From the NCBI GenBank assembly GCA_026826555.1, contig JAKSZT010054334.1, positions 34,282,070 through 34,346,069 of the forward strand: a stretch of DNA of 64,000 nt, read 5' to 3'. The notes under the pieces were generated by a model. It made no database searches. It saw only the letters and a program-made list of their open reading frames with translations, and was not told the origin of the DNA. How positions within the stretch are numbered: position 1 is the stretch's first letter; every line of letters begins with the position of its first letter. This document shows, piece by piece, positions 62,205-64,000 of this stretch. The translations under genes were made by a program, and so were the position numbers. The stretch is from Tolypeutes matacus. Lineage: Eukaryota; Chordata; Mammalia; Cingulata; Chlamyphoridae.

Positions 62205-64000
62205 TTTTTTAATTTTATTTTTAATTTTTAAAGGAGCTTTAGATTACATAAATGCTACATAAAAAATATAGGGGATTCCAAATGCCCTATCCCTTTCCCC
62301 TCCAACACTTTCCCACAATAACAACATCTTTTACTAGTGTGGTACATTTGTTGCAATTGATGAACACATATTGAAGCATTGCTACTAACTGTGGGCTATA
62401 GTTTACATTATAATTTAGACTCTGCCCCAAACAATTTTATAGGTTATGACAAAATGTATAATGGCCTGTATCCATCATTGCAATGTCATGCAGGACAATT
62501 CTAATGTCCTGAAATGTCCCCATGTTACAACTATTCTTCCCTCTCCCTCCCCTCAGTATACCTGATGACCACTGCCTTTACATCAAAGATGCAATTCTTC
62601 CATTGCCAGAATAATAAGTCTATAATAGAATAATAATAAATTTACTTTAGTCCATTGTTCATTCCCCAATCTTAAGGATTTTGGGATGGTGATGCCCACT
62701 TTATTTCTAATTGAGAGGGGCTTCGATCTCATGGGACAGATGAATAGAACTATCTTACTTAAAGTTGCAGACACTCTCTGTTCCTTGGGATGGATGTTGT
62801 CCATCATCATCTCCTTGTTAGCTGTCCTGGGTGAGTCCAAAGAACTGGAGAGTAGGTGTTGCAACTCTGCTGAGATTCAGGGCTCTACTGGCACAGGAAT
62901 AGACCAAAGATTTAAGTCTCTGGGATATATATTTAACAAGTATAGTGATAATTTTAGGTTCAAATAAAAGGGGCAGAAGAGCCATGTGTAGGGAAACTGT
63001 AAATGAGTCTAACTCTGTTACCCTGGGAAGCATAATTCCAAAGTAAGGCCCACTGACAGGGTGCTTAATTCCTGAGCTTGTCTGCCCTGCTTTTATAGTG
63101 TCTGGATGTCTCTAGAGCCCTCAGGAGCTCTGCTGTTTGAAGCACTGTTTACTGTGGCAGTCAATGAGATTCTGCTGAGACATGCATGCATAAGCATAAC
63201 CCCTGGTATGACCTCCTGACTCACTTTGAAATCTCTTAGCCATAAAAACTCATTTGTATTTGATATTTCCCCTTTTTGGCCAAGGTCTTTTACCAGATGC
63301 ATTGCTAGTTGGTAATAATCCCTCAGCACCAGGGAGGCTCATCCCTGGGAATAATGTCCCATGCTGGGGGTGGAGTGGGGTGGTGGGCAGGTAGTGCATT
63401 TATATGCTGAGATAGGCTTAGAGAGAGGCCACATTTGAGTAACAAGGAGGCTTTCAGGAGGTAAGTCTTAGACAATATATAATATTAGGCTAAGTTTCAA
63501 TTTCACAAATAAAGGTTCATAAATACAATCATCAATATCAAGGCCTGGCATAATGGTCTGTCTTCCTTCACTAGGCAGTGCTCACATACTCAGGGAATTC
63601 TTGCCATTCTATTAGAAAATGTAGCAGGACTCCCCAGGATGGGAATTCAATATTCTTTCAGTTATTGTGTGGGTCTCCACCCACTGAGACAATGCCCAAT
63701 GTATACTTGAACATATTCACATGCCTTAGAGGTATGCTCCAAGTGCATGCCTCCCCACACATGCTCCCATCACCAACACCCTGCACCAGTGATCCTCCCC
63801 TGCCACAGTTGTGACCCTTCTGTGACCCAAAACCTCTCCAAAAATGAAGCCAAGAAAAAAGCCAAATAAATTTAATAAGAAAATAAAATAGTAATAATTT
63901 TTAAAATAAATAAAATACAAAAATTAAAAATACAAAAATTTGAAGTAAAACTTTTATACATCATATCTTTCATCTATTTATACTTTTTCATGACAATGAA
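62205..64000 (-). mobile_element. Unnamed xenarthran repeat, copy 2 (longer, runs off the window)
   Basis: The left border is T-rich (62207-62232) and then AGCTTTAGATTACATAAAT begins the part shared with copy 1 up to about 63325. Beyond this come GGGAGGCTCATCCCTGGGA, GGCTTAGAGAGAGGCCACAT and, after 63840, a very A-rich stretch. No convincing frame or domain. The family looks high-copy in xenarthrans by memory of similar text; the class is not assigned. Confidence 0.65.

Noticed and set aside
1..64000. CRISPR array, prophage or bacterial operon
   Set aside because: No spaced identical repeats and no dense coding; composition and repeats are mammalian.

Overview
This window is non-coding, AT-rich mammalian DNA, most likely from a xenarthran and probably an armadillo (Dasypus). 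The strongest clue is at least five copies of the tRNA-derived SINE family typical of Xenarthra. Its 5' head reads roughly GGGAGCGGATGTGGCTCAAG and its B box reads roughly GGTTCGATCC. Ancient MIR, L2, MER20, L1M and MaLR-type repeats confirm a placental mammal. I see no supportable host protein-coding gene, rRNA, functional tRNA or CRISPR array. Nearly all open reading frames lie inside repeats or look like chance.

Layout. 1-4245: a relatively young minus-strand L1 with a 5' UTR, ORF1, and an ORF2 that stops after the endonuclease part. It is joined to an 838-bp GC-rich segment with no ORF of its own, ending in poly(A). 4256-9340: MLT1-type LTRs, L1M and MIR pieces, including an LTR-like insert nested in a MIR. 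9337-11225: a 1,236-bp insert whose right edge is the 5' end of a dimeric SINE, flanked by 155-bp direct repeats. 11.6-20.8 kb: SINEs, L2, and a nested LTR/SINE cluster next to an antisense MaLR body and LTR. 23.0-30.4 kb: a hAT-type MITE, L2 pieces, a MER20 inside L2, and LTRs. 33.9-37.3 kb: a long dimeric SINE and L2 fragments. 41.2-43.9 kb: L2 with a nested MIR, then an old L1 5' region broken by a GGAA microsatellite and a 492-base assembly gap. 46.8-53.2 kb: a compound microsatellite, LTRs, a long decayed antisense L2 and a MER20. 54.2-64.0 kb: L1M, L2, and two copies of an abundant-looking repeat that I cannot name. One of these copies is flanked by unusually long direct repeats.

How it works together: the window records successive insertions. 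The old layer (L2, MIR, MaLR, MER20) was hit by xenarthran SINEs, LTRs and L1. No pathway or operon is present. The most unusual items are the composite RT-less L1 at the left edge and two insertions with target-site-like duplications far longer than the usual 7-20 bp. Family names come from recalled consensus sequences, not from a database search.
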